Positions 23,445-30,491 are shown, counted from the first letter of the stretch. The stretch: DNA of 30,491 nt from an uncultured Beijerinckiaceae bacterium (GCA_937873345.1 CALMRL010000277.1:1-30491); one strand, 5' to 3'. The notes: a model not told the origin generated them from the sequence alone. A program made the numbers and translations.

Positions 23445-25071
23445 GACCGTGACCGGCGGGGAAGCGGTCGCGCGGGTCCTTGAGGCGCTGGGGGTGACAA
23501 CCGTTTTCGGCGTCATAAGCATCCACAACGTACCCATCCTCGACGCCATCCACCGGCGCGGCTCCATCCGCTTCGTGCCCGCGCGCAGCGAATCGGGTGC
23601 CACCAACATGGCGGACGGCTTCGCAAGAGTGCGCGACGCGCTGGGCGTGGTGATCACGAGCACGGGACCGGGCGCCGGCAACGGCTGCGGCGCGATGACG
23701 GAAGCTCTCTCGGCCGGCTCGCCGGTGCTGCACCTGACGGGACAGATCGACAGCCCCGACCTCGACCGGGGAAAGGCCATGAACCACGAGACCGCCGATC
23801 AGCTCTCGATGCTGCGCGCGGTGTCGAAGGCGGCGTTCCGCGTCCGGCACGTCCAGGAGATCGAGCGCATCGTGGCGCAAGCGGCGACGATCGCCCTGAC
23901 GGACCCGCGCGGCCCGGTCAGCGTGGAGCTCCCGATCGACCTCCAAAAGGCGCAGGTCGCGACATCGCCCCGGCGGATGCCGCGCGCGGCCGAACCGGCC
24001 TTCGACGCCGAAGGGGTGAAGGACCTTGCGCGCGCTCTCGCGGGCTCGCGACGTCCACTGCTCTGGGTCGGGGGCGGCGCGCGTCGCGCGGGTGCCGAGA
24101 TCGCGGCGCTGCTCGGGCGCGGGGTCCGGGCGGTGTCGAGTGTTCACGGGCGCGGCACCATCGCCGACGACGACGAAGGCTCGCTGGGCGCGCTCGCCAA
24201 CTCGGCGGCGACGGAAGCCTTCTATCCCTCGTGCGACCTCATGATCGTCGTCGGCTCCAAGTTGCGGGGCAACGAAACGCGGTCGCACGGGATCGCGCTG
24301 CCCCGGCCGCTCGCGGTGGTCGATGTCGACCTCGCCGCCTGGAACCGCAACTACGCGACCGACCTGTTCGTGCACGGCGACGCGAAGGCGGTGATCGGCG
24401 CGCTGCTGCAGCAGCTTCCGGCGGACTGGCGCGCCGAGCCGGGCTTCAACGTCGACTTCGCTCGCATGAAGCGCGAGGCCGTCGGTGAGATGCGGGCGGC
24501 GATCGGCCCCTACGCCGACATGTCCGACGCGCTCCGGCGGGCGATGCCGCGCGACGCCGTCTTCGTCCGGGACGTCACCATCTCGGCCAACACCTGGGGA
24601 AACCGGCTGCTGCCGATGTACGCGCCGGGCGACAGCGTGAGCGCACTCGGCGGAGGAATCGGGCAGGGTTTGCAGCAGGCGATCGGTGCCGCGATCGCCG
24701 CCGACGGCCGTAAAACGGTCGTGCTGTGCGGCGACGGCGGCTTGGCGGTGAACATCGGCGAACTGATGACGGCCGTCCAGGAGCGCGTGGATCTGCTGGT
24801 CGTCGTCATGAACGACGGCGGCTACGGCGTGCTCCGCAACATCACGCGCGCCGCCTACGCGGGACGCACCTTCTTCTCCGACCTGTTCTTGCCCGACCTC
24901 CAGGATCTCGGCCGCCTGCTGAAGATGCGGACTTGGCGGGTCGCGGACCTGGCAGGCTTCGAGGCGGTGATCGGCGAGGCTGTCGGCGCCGACGGACCGC
25001 GCCTGCTTGAGGTCGACATGAAGAGCTTCGGTGACTTCCCCGTGCCTTTCGCCGGACCGAGGTCGGGCTGA
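23437..25071 (+). CDS. Thiamine diphosphate enzyme, acetolactate synthase-like (copy 2)
   Basis: A 544-residue ThDP enzyme homologous to the one at 14004-15680 along its length (shared GVxSIHNxPILDAI, RFVPAR, NMADGxARV, GGGIGQG and MNDGGYG stretches). The activating glutamate is E52, and the diphosphate motif runs from GDG (432-434) to NDGG (459-462). It would decarboxylate or cleave an alpha-keto intermediate. It overlaps its neighbours on both sides (eight bases with the SDR, one base with the RraA-like gene), so translation is coupled. No regulatory small subunit is present. Two separate ThDP enzymes under the same operator type suggest two related substrates or steps. Confidence 0.88.
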   Translation: MSETVTGGEAVARVLEALGVTTVFGVISIHNVPILDAIHRRGSIRFVPARSESGATNMADGFARVRDALGVVITSTGPGAGNGCGAMTEALSAGSPVLHLTGQIDSPDLDRGKAMNHETADQLSMLRAVSKAAFRVRHVQEIERIVAQAATIALTDPRGPVSVELPIDLQKAQVATSPRRMPRAAEPAFDAEGVKDLARALAGSRRPLLWVGGGARRAGAEIAALLGRGVRAVSSVHGRGTIADDDEGSLGALANSAATEAFYPSCDLMIVVGSKLRGNETRSHGIALPRPLAVVDVDLAAWNRNYATDLFVHGDAKAVIGALLQQLPADWRAEPGFNVDFARMKREAVGEMRAAIGPYADMSDALRRAMPRDAVFVRDVTISANTWGNRLLPMYAPGDSVSALGGGIGQGLQQAIGAAIAADGRKTVVLCGDGGLAVNIGELMTAVQERVDLLVVVMNDGGYGVLRNITRAAYAGRTFFSDLFLPDLQDLGRLLKMRTWRVADLAGFEAVIGEAVGADGPRLLEVDMKSFGDFPVPFAGPRSG

Positions 25072-25877
25072 TGGACGAAGCAAGCAACGCCGGCCCCGCG
25101 ACGGATGCCTCCGAACACATCCGCGAAAGGCTGCAACGGATCGGCACCGCCGACGCGGCCGACTTCCTGTCGCTGTTGGGCGTGCGCCAGGCCGCCATGC
25201 TCGACATCGTCGCGATGGGGGGCTCGCGGGTCGGGACCTGCGTGGGGCGCGCGCGGACGCTCCGCCTCCTTCCCTACCGCGAGGATCGGCAGGCGAACGT
25301 CGCGCGCCGGGTCAACCGCGACCTTTACGACAGCCTGCGCCCGGGCGACGCGCTCGTCGTGGACGCGATGGGGACGAACCGGGCCGCAGCGCTCGGAGAC
25401 ATGATGTTCGCTCGCTTCGAGGCCCTAGCCGTCGCGGCCGTCGTGGTGGACGGCTCGGTGAGGGACTTGGCGACCCTCAGGAGCGGTCGCGTCCCCGTTT
25501 TCGCTAGGTCGAGCCATCCGGCGTCCTTCACCGGCCGCCTGATCCCCGACGAGGCGGACTGCGCGGTTCAATGCGGTGGCGTCCTCGTGATCCCCGGCGA
25601 TTGGGTGCTCGCCGACGCCGACGGCGTCATCATCGTCCCCGACGCCCTCGCCATTGGCGTGGCCGACCTCGCCGAGGCCAAGCGGCCGAAGGACGCCTTC
25701 AGTACGGCCCTTCTCAAGGCAGGGTTTCCCCTCGACCACGCTTATCCCCTCCCTGCCAGCATGTCCGGTGCGCTCGCCGAGTTCCTCGCCGACGGCCGCC
25801 TGCCTAAGCGTCCGGACGGCTTCGGCTTGGACGATAATCCCGCCGCCTCGAAAGCCGACGACGGGGGGCGCGGATGA
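25071..25877 (+). CDS. RraA-family protein (possible 4-hydroxy-4-methyl-2-oxoglutarate aldolase type)
   Basis: A 268-residue RraA-fold protein. It shows GTADAADFLSLLG near the start, LRPGDALVVDAMG, GDMMFARFEALAVAAVVVDGSVRDLATLRSGRVPVFAR (the RD pair of the metal-dependent aldolase site) and a GDWVLADADGVIIVP motif. The family includes class II pyruvate aldolases (HMG/CHA aldolase) of aromatic ring-cleavage pathways, oxaloacetate decarboxylases and the RNase E inhibitor; the catabolic context favours the aldolase or decarboxylase role, giving pyruvate or oxaloacetate. It has a long C-terminal tail rich in charged residues. Its ATG overlaps the stop of the ThDP gene. Confidence 0.87.
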   Translation: MDEASNAGPATDASEHIRERLQRIGTADAADFLSLLGVRQAAMLDIVAMGGSRVGTCVGRARTLRLLPYREDRQANVARRVNRDLYDSLRPGDALVVDAMGTNRAAALGDMMFARFEALAVAAVVVDGSVRDLATLRSGRVPVFARSSHPASFTGRLIPDEADCAVQCGGVLVIPGDWVLADADGVIIVPDALAIGVADLAEAKRPKDAFSTALLKAGFPLDHAYPLPASMSGALAEFLADGRLPKRPDGFGLDDNPAASKADDGGRG

Positions 25878-26128
25878 GCCTGGGCGTCATGGAGATTCGG
25901 CGCGAAAACATCGCCTTTTGCTGTCGTGACTCGATATCGCGCCGACTTGCCAGCGCTTGGCATCCGGCGTTCCGCGGCTTGCTTGCCGCCCGGCACTTGA
26001 TGGCAGGGTGGCTTCACACCGGGATGGGGCCGTCGCCGAACCTCCTGGTGAGGGCGGTCGCCCAAGCCTTTCAACGCGTCTCCCAAACTCAGGATTTTCT
26101 CAACCGCGCCGCCCTGGAGGGCAGGTGA
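25874..26128 (+). CDS. Unrecognised 84-residue ORF, possibly a gene remnant
   Basis: This frame starts with an ATGA overlap on the RraA-like stop, so translational coupling is possible. The protein (basic N-terminus, then LLVRAVAQAFQRVSQTQDFL) matches nothing I know. It has two cysteines together (CC) and no signal peptide. It may be the stub of a further operon gene cut by a deletion, or a chance frame. The stretch to 26229 holds nothing else I can support. Confidence 0.3.
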   Translation: MSLGVMEIRRENIAFCCRDSISRRLASAWHPAFRGLLAARHLMAGWLHTGMGPSPNLLVRAVAQAFQRVSQTQDFLNRAALEGR

Positions 26129-26229
26129 GCTTTCTAAAGTGTCGATGACGAGAAACGCGCCTCGTCGCCGCCGACCGCAAGACTGACGGGCTTCAAGTCC
26201 CGTTGGGTTCATCATCGTGAGAAGTGTCT

Positions 26230-26252
26230 GAACAATTTGTTCAAATGAGACC
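26230..26252 (+). promoter_or_regulatory. Operator site F upstream of aspartate dehydrogenase
   Basis: GAAC 26230-26233, five bases, GTTC 26239-26242, six bases, then GACC 26249-26252 (one mismatch to GAAC). The inner palindrome extends to TGAAC/GTTCA. It is followed directly by the GGGAGG ribosome site (26253-26258). I see only a weak promoter match upstream (TTGGGT at 26203). Confidence 0.75.
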
Positions 26253-26263
26253 GGGAGGATCGA

Positions 26264-27097
26264 TTGGCTTTGCAACGTTTGGGCTTGATCGGAGCGGGCG
26301 CGATGGCGCGCACTGTGCTCGAAGCGCTGGCTTCCGAGAAGGATGGCTTGCTCGAGCACCTGTCTCTTCTCGTTCTGGCCGAGTTCGTCAGAGATGGTGA
26401 GGCACTTGCCGCGACGCTGGGCCGTGCAGTTGCGGAACGTGTCGAGGTTCATACCGATCGGGACACCTTCCTGGGTGGTCGACCGGATCTCGTCGTTGAG
26501 TGCGCCGGTCACGCCGCCGTGCGCCAACATTGCGCTTCGATTCTTGCGGCCGGTATCGATTTCCTCGCCGTCTCGACCGGAGCCCTGGCAGACGAGCATC
26601 TGCGCAAGGAGGTCAGCGCCGCCGCGCTGGGCGGCGGTTCGCGGCTGGTCGTCTCGACCGGTGCCATAGGCGGCATCGACATCCTCTCAGCGGCTCGGCT
26701 CTCTGGTTTCGATGAAGTCGTCTACACCGGACGCAAGCCGCCCGGTGCGTGGCGCGGAACCAAAGCAGAAGACATGCTGGACCTGACTTCGATCGGTCAG
26801 GCCGTCACGTTCTTTGAGGACAACGCGCGTCGGGCCGCTCTGGAGTTCCCTCAAAATGCCAACGTCGCCGCCACTGTGGCGCTGGCCTGCGGCAGCTTCG
26901 AGCGTACAACGGTACGACTGGTGGCTGATCCGTGCATCGAGCGCAATGTTCACGAACTCGCGGTCCGTTCGGCCTGCACGGATTACGTTATCCGCCTGGA
27001 GGGACGTCCTTCACCGACCAATCCCAAGACCTCACTCACCGCAGGCTTCAGCTTGGCTCGAGAGATCATCCAGAGGCGCTCCTATATCACGTTCTGA
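26264..27097 (+). CDS. L-aspartate dehydrogenase (NadX-like)
   Basis: A 277-residue NAD(P)-dependent dehydrogenase. A Rossmann motif GLIGAGAMA lies at residues 7-15, then VVECAGHAAVRQH, VSTGAIGGIDILSAAR, KAPPGAW-type loop (GRKPPGAWRGT), and the family signature NANVAATVALACGSFERTTVRLVADP with NVHEL (H230). It interconverts L-aspartate with oxaloacetate (iminoaspartate) and ammonia. The start is a TTG at 26264 with GGGAGG five bases upstream. Operator F precedes it, tying it to the regulon. With aspartase at 2302, two aspartate enzymes stand in one island. A dehydrogenase for a different amino or hydroxy acid cannot be excluded. Confidence 0.85.
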   Translation: MALQRLGLIGAGAMARTVLEALASEKDGLLEHLSLLVLAEFVRDGEALAATLGRAVAERVEVHTDRDTFLGGRPDLVVECAGHAAVRQHCASILAAGIDFLAVSTGALADEHLRKEVSAAALGGGSRLVVSTGAIGGIDILSAARLSGFDEVVYTGRKPPGAWRGTKAEDMLDLTSIGQAVTFFEDNARRAALEFPQNANVAATVALACGSFERTTVRLVADPCIERNVHELAVRSACTDYVIRLEGRPSPTNPKTSLTAGFSLAREIIQRRSYITF

Positions 27098-27458
27098 TCC
27101 CGCCAGCATGTAGAAGCTTCGCCGTCGAAACCACATTCGTGGTGCTTTCCCAGAGATGTTTGGCCTCAGGGTTTAATGGCGCAATCTCCTTGCCGGAGAT
27201 GCACCGCGAGCTGGGTTATCCACAGCGCGCAAACCGCAGCAGTGAGATGTTTCCTCTAAAGGTAGGCGCTGGTTGCACATCATCCGGCGTCTATCGGAAA
27301 GACTGGTAAGCATTTCACGACGCGGTCTGACCCGAGCAACTTGCGCTTTCCATGCCTCTCTCTTCGTGATCGGCACGCGCACGCCCACCCGCGAAAATGT
27401 TGCCGTCTTGTCACGCGATATGCCTCTATATGACTGATCTATCGAGAATAATGATTTT

Positions 27459-27475
27459 TGCCTAAAATATAGGCA
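27459..27475. repeat. Hairpin with flanking T-tracts (possible terminator)
   Basis: TGCCTA (27459-27464) pairs with TAGGCA (27470-27475) around five bases. T-runs lie on both sides, so it could end transcription in either direction, or serve as a regulator site. It is 361 bases after the aspartate dehydrogenase stop, which is far for its terminator. Confidence 0.35.
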
Positions 27476-27518
27476 TTTTTGCGCAAAATTGTCATGATCG
27501 GCGCCAGTTCGTCCAACT

Positions 27519-27532
27519 GTTCTTAAATGAAC
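27519..27532 (+). promoter_or_regulatory. Partial operator site G (two half-sites)
   Basis: GTTC 27519-27522, six bases, GAAC 27529-27532. The outer GAAC of the full motif is missing, and the site lies 213 bases before the outer-membrane gene. It may be a weak member of the regulon or chance. Confidence 0.35.
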
Positions 27533-27745
27533 ACTTGTTTGGTATTGAGAACACTTTTTTAATGTCTCGGTCGGCGATGGTTAAACCTTTCCAGCGAGAC
27601 ACTTGAACGTTTTCAATTGAAGAAGTTCGGCTTGAACTTACGTTCAGACCTGCTTCGCTGTTTGATGTCGTCTGGGCTTTGTCAGGTAAGTCATAGTAAG
27701 TGTCTGCGAGATCGACCTCGTGGAACAGGTGGTTCGGGGGAAGTC

Positions 27746-28810
27746 ATGAAGGGCTACTTGGGTTTCAAAGAGCGGTCATCACTCATGCAGCCATCAAGAG
27801 GCAAACGAGCCTCGAAGACATTCCGCAACATTCTATATTCGGCGGCCGCGCTGATCTCGATTGATTTCGCCTCGACGCAAGCCTGGGCTGTAGAGGGTGG
27901 TATCTTCGGCGGCCCCATCGGTGGCACCGACATACGGTCGGCCTATCTGCCCCCGACGCCCGGCATCTACGCGGCGCTGGTCGGCATCGGTGGCAACTCG
28001 CCCGCCTTTCTCGATCAGAACGGCAACTTTTCGAAGACGAGCAATCCCGCGTACTTTACCGCGATCGGCGAAGGCGGCGGCCTGCTTTACGTCTATCCTT
28101 TCAAGCCGCTCGGCTTCACCGTCGCTTCGTCCTTCCAGCTCGTCTATGCCGAAGAATGGCAAGGGCTCCAGGCTGGCCCTAGGCATCTTTCCGGCAGGGC
28201 CGACGGTTTTCTCGACAGCTTCGGCGACCTTTTCTTCGCGAGCCGCTATCTAGGCCTGTTCGGAGCCAAGCCCGGACCCAACGAAAAGCTGCGGTATGGA
28301 CTGACCTTCGCTTTCGGTCTGGGCGCGGAGTTCCCGATTGGCGAGTACACTTTCGGTGCTTTTCCAACCACCGGGAAGAACGCCTTCATTGCCATCCCGT
28401 CCGCTGCCTTCACCTATCTGACCGGCCCCAACGTCGCCTTGCCTGGGGCCGATGGAACTGAAATCAGCACCCGCATCTTCTTCGATGCCGTCGCTCGTAA
28501 TCCCGCCAGCGGTGTGCAGAGCGGCAACATCTTCGACATCGACTTCGCCGCCACGGAGCGCTATGGAAAACTCCAAGGTGGCGTGGCCGGCGCCTACGCA
28601 CAACAGCCCAACAGCGACATAACCGCCGCCGGTCTGCAGCAGACACCCAACGGAAACAAGTTCTCTCGCATCTCCGTTGGTCCTGTTTTGGCCTACGACT
28701 CCGAGGAGTTTAAAACGACCTTCAAATTGAAGGGTCTTTTCACCGCGACGGCAACAAACAGTTACCGCCAGGTTAACGTCATCCTGTCCGCCGCCTTCAA
28801 GCTCTATTAG
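27746..28810 (+). CDS. Outer-membrane channel, phenol-degradation MetA-pathway (SphA) type
   Basis: A 354-residue exported beta-barrel. A basic N-region (KRASKTFRN) is followed by a hydrophobic stretch and a likely signal-peptidase site after TQAWA. The mature part has repeated amphipathic strands, the YLPPTPGIYAALVGIGG opening typical of the Phenol_MetA_deg family, and ends in an aromatic strand (SAAFKLY). Such proteins are thought to admit aromatic compounds through the outer membrane. ATG 27746 has GGGGGAAG directly upstream; ATG 27785 would give a shorter, more usual signal peptide. This fits uptake of the island's substrate. Confidence 0.82.
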   Translation: MKGYLGFKERSSLMQPSRGKRASKTFRNILYSAAALISIDFASTQAWAVEGGIFGGPIGGTDIRSAYLPPTPGIYAALVGIGGNSPAFLDQNGNFSKTSNPAYFTAIGEGGGLLYVYPFKPLGFTVASSFQLVYAEEWQGLQAGPRHLSGRADGFLDSFGDLFFASRYLGLFGAKPGPNEKLRYGLTFAFGLGAEFPIGEYTFGAFPTTGKNAFIAIPSAAFTYLTGPNVALPGADGTEISTRIFFDAVARNPASGVQSGNIFDIDFAATERYGKLQGGVAGAYAQQPNSDITAAGLQQTPNGNKFSRISVGPVLAYDSEEFKTTFKLKGLFTATATNSYRQVNVILSAAFKLY

Positions 28811-28836
28811 CGACATCCTTACTCGAAAGGTATCCC

Positions 28837-29079
28837 ATGAAGAAGATTATCGTTCTTTTTCTGCTGACCGGCACTTCAGCTCTGTCGACCCATAGTTCAG
28901 CACAGGTCAGCGGGCCGGCGGCGACCGGTGCAGCGGGTTCACAATTCACCGATTCTCCGGCGAGCAGCCCCGCTGCCGGTCCTTTAAAGGAACATAGCCA
29001 GCCCACCGCTCCTTCGACCGGAGCCGAAACAGCACCGCGCGATGCCAGAGAGCGCTCCCCTGGAAAGCGCTCGGATTAG
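28837..29079 (+). CDS. Small secreted protein of unknown function
   Basis: An 80-residue protein with a clear signal peptide (MKKIIVLFLLTGTSALS, cleavage likely after SSA) and a short mature part rich in proline, serine, alanine and threonine, without cysteines. AAAGG lies upstream of the ATG, 26 bases after the outer-membrane gene. It resembles many short periplasmic alphaproteobacterial proteins of low complexity; no function can be assigned. Confidence 0.65.
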   Translation: MKKIIVLFLLTGTSALSTHSSAQVSGPAATGAAGSQFTDSPASSPAAGPLKEHSQPTAPSTGAETAPRDARERSPGKRSD

Positions 29080-29127
29080 CTCGCTAGTCACGAGCTTCGA
29101 CGCTTGCTCCAACTTCGAGAGACCCAA

Positions 29128-29880
29128 ATGAAAACCATGACTGCATTCCTGCTCGCCTCGGTTTTCACCGCGGCATCGAACGCAACCTTCGCCGCCGATC
29201 TGCCGTCTAGACGGGTCTCTCCATCACCCTCACCAGCGCCGGTCACTTCCTGGGCGGGCTTCTACGCTGGCGCGCAGGCGGGATACGAGGTGGCGCAGAT
29301 CTCCTATTCGGTTTCGACGATAAACGGGACGAGCAGCCTGCTGCCTCGTCCCAATGGCATCGTCGGCGGACTGCACGTCGGCTACAACTTCGAGGTGCCA
29401 AGCTTCTATACGTCCGAGTTCGCCACGAAGACGGTGTTCGGCCTGGAAGGAGAACTCAATGGGTCCGACTATCGCGCTCGCGCTTTCTCGCCGATCGCGC
29501 TTGCGAACGTCCGCAGCGACGCTGAACTGCAAGGATCCGTGCGCGGCAGGTTGGGTATTTCGTTCGATCAGCTTCTTTTATACGTGACAGGGGGTGTGGC
29601 GATCGGACAGTTCGTGGACGGCGTGACGACCGTCGTACCTCCCATCACTCAATATGTCTCCAAACAAACCAAGGTGGGCTACACCGTCGGGGCTGGCGGA
29701 GAGTACGCGTTCACCGACCATGTGTCCGCTCGCATCGAGTACCGTTTCACCGACTACGGCAGGGTGAGCGACGGTGTGGGCACGAACGCCCTCACCCATC
29801 GCGAAGAACCAAATCTAATCATCGGCGGGTTCAGTTATCGATTTGCAACCACGCCAGCACCTGTTGTCGCGCGATACTGA
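29128..29880 (+). CDS. Omp25/Omp31-type outer-membrane beta-barrel protein
   Basis: A 250-residue small outer-membrane protein. The signal peptide ends in TFAADLP, a pattern very common in Hyphomicrobiales. The mature chain has WAGFYAGAQAGYE, GGLHVGYNFE, GLEGELNGSDYR, GSVRGRLGISFDQLLLYVTGGVAIG and VGAGGEYAFTDHVSARIEYRFTDYG, the repeated strands of an eight-stranded OmpA-like barrel, and GGFSYRF near the end. ATG 29128 is chosen over the in-frame upstream start at 29104 because it begins the signal peptide. It is a general surface protein and probably not part of the catabolic pathway. Confidence 0.88.
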   Translation: MKTMTAFLLASVFTAASNATFAADLPSRRVSPSPSPAPVTSWAGFYAGAQAGYEVAQISYSVSTINGTSSLLPRPNGIVGGLHVGYNFEVPSFYTSEFATKTVFGLEGELNGSDYRARAFSPIALANVRSDAELQGSVRGRLGISFDQLLLYVTGGVAIGQFVDGVTTVVPPITQYVSKQTKVGYTVGAGGEYAFTDHVSARIEYRFTDYGRVSDGVGTNALTHREEPNLIIGGFSYRFATTPAPVVARY

Positions 29881-29939
29881 CCGATCGCGTATTCGTTTGC
29901 TGGCCGATCTAGAGCGCGTTATGGACCTTCGGTAAGCAG

Positions 29940-29959
29940 CATCCCAAGTTCTTGGGATG
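29940..29959 (+). repeat. Inverted repeat covering the transposase start codon
   Basis: CATCCCAAG (29940-29948) and CTTGGGATG (29951-29959) form a perfect nine-base stem with a two-base gap, and the last three bases are the transposase ATG. In mRNA this hairpin would hide the start codon, a known way for insertion sequences to limit expression from outside promoters. Confidence 0.6.
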
Positions 29960-30491
29960 GACATTTGCCGCAAGCCCTATTCATCCGACGTGTCTGACGA
30001 GGAATCTGCGCTGGTTGCGCCGTACTTGGCGCTGCTGCCGGAGGATGCCGGGCAGCGCGACCACAGCCTCTGCGAAGTGTTCAACGGCCTGCGTTACGTG
30101 ATCCGCAGCGGCTGTGCGTGGCGTTTGATGCCCCACGACCTGCCGCCCTGGGCGGCGGTGTACCAGCAGACGCAGCGCTGGTTGGCTGCGGGCTGCTTCG
30201 AGCATCTCGCCGACGACCTGCGCGCCGTGCTGCGGCTGGCGGCGGGGCGCAAGCCTGAGCCAAGCGCCGCGGTGCTGGACAGCCGCACGCTGCGCTTCTC
30301 GCCCGAAAGCGGGCAGCGCGCCGGCTATGACGGCGGCAAGCGCAAAAAGGGCAGCAAGCTGCACATGGCGGTGGACACCTTGGGTCACCTCATCGCCCTG
30401 CACGTCACCCCGGCCAGCATCGATGACCGAGCCGAGGTCGACCGTCTGGCCAGGACAGTGCAGGCGGCCACCGGCGATAGCGTCGAACTGG
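29957..30491 (+). CDS. IS5-family DDE transposase, N-terminal 178 residues
   Basis: An open frame to the right edge encodes the N-terminal DUF4096-type domain (LVAPYLALLPEDAGQR, then NGLRYVIRSGCAWRLMPHDLPPWAAVYQQTQRW) and the start of the DDE catalytic domain. D108 (AVLDSRTLR) and D140 (HMAVDTLGHL) are the first two acidic residues; the glutamate would be outside the window. YDGGKRKKGSKLH between them is typical of the IS5/IS427-like group in alphaproteobacteria. No frameshift is seen in the visible part. It marks the right edge of the island and may have helped to assemble it. Confidence 0.88.
   Translation, partial: MDICRKPYSSDVSDEESALVAPYLALLPEDAGQRDHSLCEVFNGLRYVIRSGCAWRLMPHDLPPWAAVYQQTQRWLAAGCFEHLADDLRAVLRLAAGRKPEPSAAVLDSRTLRFSPESGQRAGYDGGKRKKGSKLHMAVDTLGHLIALHVTPASIDDRAEVDRLARTVQAATGDSVEL

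Larger units (their letters stand above)
27098..27745. other. Long AT-richer intergenic region
   Basis: I see no gene in these 648 bases. They contain a single perfect DnaA-box sequence (TTATCCACA, 27216-27224) with no other boxes nearby, a small hairpin at 27459-27475, a partial regulon site at 27519-27532 and several T-tracts, including one at about 27553-27560. The region probably holds the promoter for the outer-membrane gene that follows. Confidence 0.4.
29911..30491 (+). mobile_element. IS5-family insertion sequence, left part only
   Basis: The element contains the transposase starting at 29957 and runs off the right edge. The left end is not proved: a likely boundary is near a CTAG at 29909-29912 followed by GAGCGCGTTATGGACC, which looks like an IS5-group terminal repeat. 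The right inverted repeat lies outside the window. Confidence 0.6.

Noticed and set aside
23431..25083. 550-codon minus-strand frame opposite the second ThDP gene
   Set aside because: Mirror frame of a well-conserved enzyme; composition and lack of motifs mark it as non-coding.
27216..27224. Perfect DnaA-box sequence TTATCCACA
   Set aside because: Only one box, with no cluster of boxes, no repC/dnaA-like gene and no iterons nearby, so I do not call a replication origin.

Overview
The window looks like a catabolic island from a high-GC alphaproteobacterium, most likely Hyphomicrobiales (Methylobacterium/Bradyrhizobium-like). That rests on codon usage, the Omp25/Omp31-type porin with a mature N-terminus of ADLP type, the alphaproteobacterial style of the IS5-family transposase, and FprA/aspartate-dehydrogenase style enzymes. 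The island is bracketed by mobile DNA: a decayed tyrosine integrase at the left (about 270-728) and the start of an IS5-family element at the right (from about 29911, running off the window). No rRNA, tRNA or CRISPR array was seen.

Left to right: (1) tail of an unrelated gene, integrase remnant, then an MFS carrier, an aspartase (aspA), a second MFS carrier and a three-subunit molybdenum hydroxylase (FAD, 2x[2Fe-2S], Mo subunits), 998-8960. (2) A Rieske oxygenase operon, 9013-11626: small HTH-like protein, Rieske oxygenase alpha subunit, pentapeptide/beta-helix protein, cupin. (3) A GlcG/HbpS-like gene on the minus strand and a divergent SDR. (4) An extradiol-type VOC dioxygenase with a ThDP enzyme, then a decayed hotdog thioesterase. 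(5) A minus-strand operon, 19899-16172: second VOC protein, SDR, a 70-codon ORF, FprA-type NADPH reductase and flavodoxin. (6) A divergent regulatory hub: alpha/beta hydrolase and IclR regulator to the left; third VOC dioxygenase, SDR, second ThDP enzyme and an RraA-family protein to the right. (7) Aspartate dehydrogenase, an outer-membrane phenol-channel-like protein, a small secreted protein and a porin.

The strongest new observation is a shared operator. Six sites have the same geometry, GAAC-N5-GTTC-N6-GAAC, at 2265, 8983, 13000, 19925 (reverse), 21730 and 26230, each 3-29 bases before a start codon. At four of them a sigma70-like promoter with a 17-base spacer ends 1-8 bases before the operator. 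Three half-sites (a palindrome plus one direct repeat) is the layout known for IclR-family PcaU/PobR operators, and the only transcription regulator obvious in the window is an IclR protein. I infer one regulon, probably repressed by this IclR protein until an aromatic substrate or intermediate is present.

Inferred pathway: uptake by the outer-membrane channel and MFS carriers; hydroxylation by the Mo enzyme and the Rieske oxygenase (electrons perhaps via FprA reductase and flavodoxin, since no ferredoxin or Rieske reductase gene was seen); ring opening by VOC dioxygenases; then C-C hydrolysis, dehydrogenation, ThDP-dependent and RraA-type C-C cleavage. Aspartase and aspartate dehydrogenase would connect fumarate, aspartate, oxaloacetate and ammonia. 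That combination suggests, but does not prove, a nitrogen-containing aromatic substrate.
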